DNA of 64,000 nucleotides from Rohdeia mirabilis (lineage in GTDB: Bacteria; Planctomycetota; UBA1135; GCA-002686595). The notes under the pieces are model-generated. The model was not told where the DNA came from and did no database searches. It saw nothing but the letters and a program-made list of their open reading frames with translations. The position numbers and the translations under genes are program-made. The stretch spans positions 124,001-188,000 of the forward strand of contig CP036290.1 in the NCBI GenBank assembly GCA_007750655.1, in the 5' to 3' direction. Below, piece after piece: positions 63,039 to 64,000 of the stretch; position 1 is the first letter of the stretch; every line of letters begins with the position of its first letter.

Positions 63039-64000
63039 TCAGCGCGCGGGGAGCGCCATCTGCGCCGCCGCTTCCTTGGTCCCACCGGTCGGCGCGTTCG
63101 CCACGCTCTCCCACGGCACGTTCGGCCACGCGACGTCGCCCTTCGCGAGCAGGAACAGGTACTCGCGGTTCGCCACGTGACTCGTGCGACCGACGCGGCG
63201 GCCTTCACCGTCGTGGATGCCGATGCGTGCGCCGATGTAGCGCGGACGCGCGATCGAACACTCTTCGAACCGGCCGAGTGAACCCAGCAGCGTGCGCAGA
63301 CGCGCGAGGTCGACGAAACCCTCGTCGGAGAACGACAGCACCACGTACGGCGCGCGTGCACCGGCGAGCACCGTGCGCAACGCGTCCTCGCACTCGCGCC
63401 GCAGATTGAAGGCGCTGCGTCGTTCGCGACAGTCCGTGCGCTTGTGCGCGACGCCGTAGGTGGGCGGATCGTCGTTCAGGACGATCGTCTCCCACACGTG
63501 GTAGTTGTTGACGTACTTGTGTTGGTTGTAGGGCGGGTCGACGTACACGAGATCGCCCTCGAGTTCGTCCACGCATGCACACGCGTCCGCTCGCGTCGCG
63601 CGACCGGCGCCGGCGGCGGCGCGCGGCAACAACTCGGGAACGCGCAGCACGAGCGGCTTGTGCGACCGCGGCGACCAGCGCTTCAAGTACGCCATCTGCA
63701 CGCCCGTCGTCGAGTCGACGCGATCGGCCGCTTCGAGCAGCGCCGTCAACAGGACCGCTTCGAGCTCGGGTTCGAGACACCACTCAGCGATCGCGCGCCG
63801 CACGCGGTCGATCCGCCGCCCGTTCGCCGGTTGGAAGTAGCGGCCCTGCTCGCAGAAGGTGGTCGTGACGTAGCCGACCTCACCTTCGAGCGAGTTCAGT
63901 TCGTCGATCAGCCGCTCGGCCCGGTCGTGCCACGTCTCGTGGTCGGCCTGCACGTAGCAGCGAGCGAGAACCTCGGCGTAGGCCGCTTCGTCGTTCGCGA
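63039..64000 (-). CDS. DNA adenine methyltransferase (D12 class-like), 5' end outside window
   Basis: A minus-strand gene running off the right edge. 320 codons are visible, because the frame stays open from 63953 to 64000 with coding-like sequence (EAAYAEVLARCYVQADHE). It contains the catalytic motif IV VYVDPPYNQHKY of N6-adenine methyltransferases and a C-terminal motif resembling YVVLSFSDEGFVD; the SAM-binding FxGxG motif presumably lies beyond the window. The organisation fits the D12/Dam-like group of restriction-associated or orphan methylases. No endonuclease gene is visible on this side. Confidence 0.85.
   Translation of the reverse strand, partial: ANDEAAYAEVLARCYVQADHETWHDRAERLIDELNSLEGEVGYVTTTFCEQGRYFQPANGRRIDRVRRAIAEWCLEPELEAVLLTALLEAADRVDSTTGVQMAYLKRWSPRSHKPLVLRVPELLPRAAAGAGRATRADACACVDELEGDLVYVDPPYNQHKYVNNYHVWETIVLNDDPPTYGVAHKRTDCRERRSAFNLRRECEDALRTVLAGARAPYVVLSFSDEGFVDLARLRTLLGSLGRFEECSIARPRYIGARIGIHDGEGRRVGRTSHVANREYLFLLAKGDVAWPNVPWESVANAPTGGTKEAAAQMALPAR

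Overview
The window reads as chromosomal DNA of a high-GC, Gram-negative-type bacterium, most likely a planctomycete. Supporting signs are a strong G/C bias at third codon positions, several large secreted FG-GAP/VCBS-repeat proteins, many lipoproteins, few clear Shine-Dalgarno sequences, frequent ATGA/GTGA start-stop overlaps, and two secreted proteins ending in a ~130-residue domain that I associate with planctomycete secretomes. No phage, CRISPR array, plasmid origin or complete insertion sequence is visible. This assignment is an inference from gene content.

Layout. 1-1419: 3' part of a VCBS-repeat protein. 1497-3280: ABC-2 ATPase and permease. 3497-7721: PDZ lipoprotein and two VCBS proteins in an overlapping operon. 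7871-9496: release factor 3 (prfC). 9518-10837: QEGLA-motif metalloprotease-like gene on the minus strand. 11083-13623: large VCBS protein. 13686-16695: GT4 glycosyltransferase, then a B12-binding radical SAM enzyme. 17210-17286: tRNA-Arg(CCG). 17405-18958: a secreted calcium-motif protein, then a non-coding stretch with direct/inverted repeats and a transposon-end-like sequence. 18958-21820: ECF sigma factor, repeat-containing putative anti-sigma factor and RseB-like lipoprotein. 22185-24007: CheY-like receiver, CheC-like phosphatase and a coiled-coil protein, closed by a 16-bp-stem terminator.

24124-27654 (minus): NAD synthase, its nitrilase-type partner, MoxR ATPase and HAD hydrolase, three of them linked by ATGA overlaps. 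27779-29895 (minus): histidine kinase and OmpR-type regulator. 30136-32923: LTA-synthase-like membrane sulfatase and a membrane methyltransferase with a suspicious in-frame TGA. 32966-39313 (minus): small acidic protein, HDAC-like deacetylase, thioredoxin/alpha-toroid protein, an amber-interrupted lipoprotein, MOSC protein and MltA. 39624-43874: secreted protein, RCK potassium channel, RlmL-like rRNA methyltransferase and a zinc-ribbon-like peptide. 43905-48411 (mostly minus): two paralogous secreted repeat proteins flanking a recombination scar in which a truncated gene abuts a histidine-kinase remnant. 48689-51031: transketolase. 51229-53883: a frameshifted lipoprotein, then two paralogous secreted proteins on opposite strands with a second transposon-end-like cluster between them. 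53953-54972: degenerate squalene/phytoene-synthase-like gene. 55313-56122: small acidic paralogue and cytochrome c lipoprotein. 56199-61719: nucleoside salvage (deoB, deoA, nupC-type transporter, punA). 61909-63015: outer-membrane barrel. 63039-64000: DNA adenine methyltransferase running off the window.

The main biological groupings are a sigma/anti-sigma/RseB envelope-stress-type module, a chemotaxis-like receiver/phosphatase pair, a split glutamine-dependent NAD synthetase, and a ribo/deoxyribonucleoside catabolic cluster. Four genes look broken by single events (in-frame TGA, in-frame TAG, a one-base frameshift and a recombination junction). These could be true decay or assembly errors.
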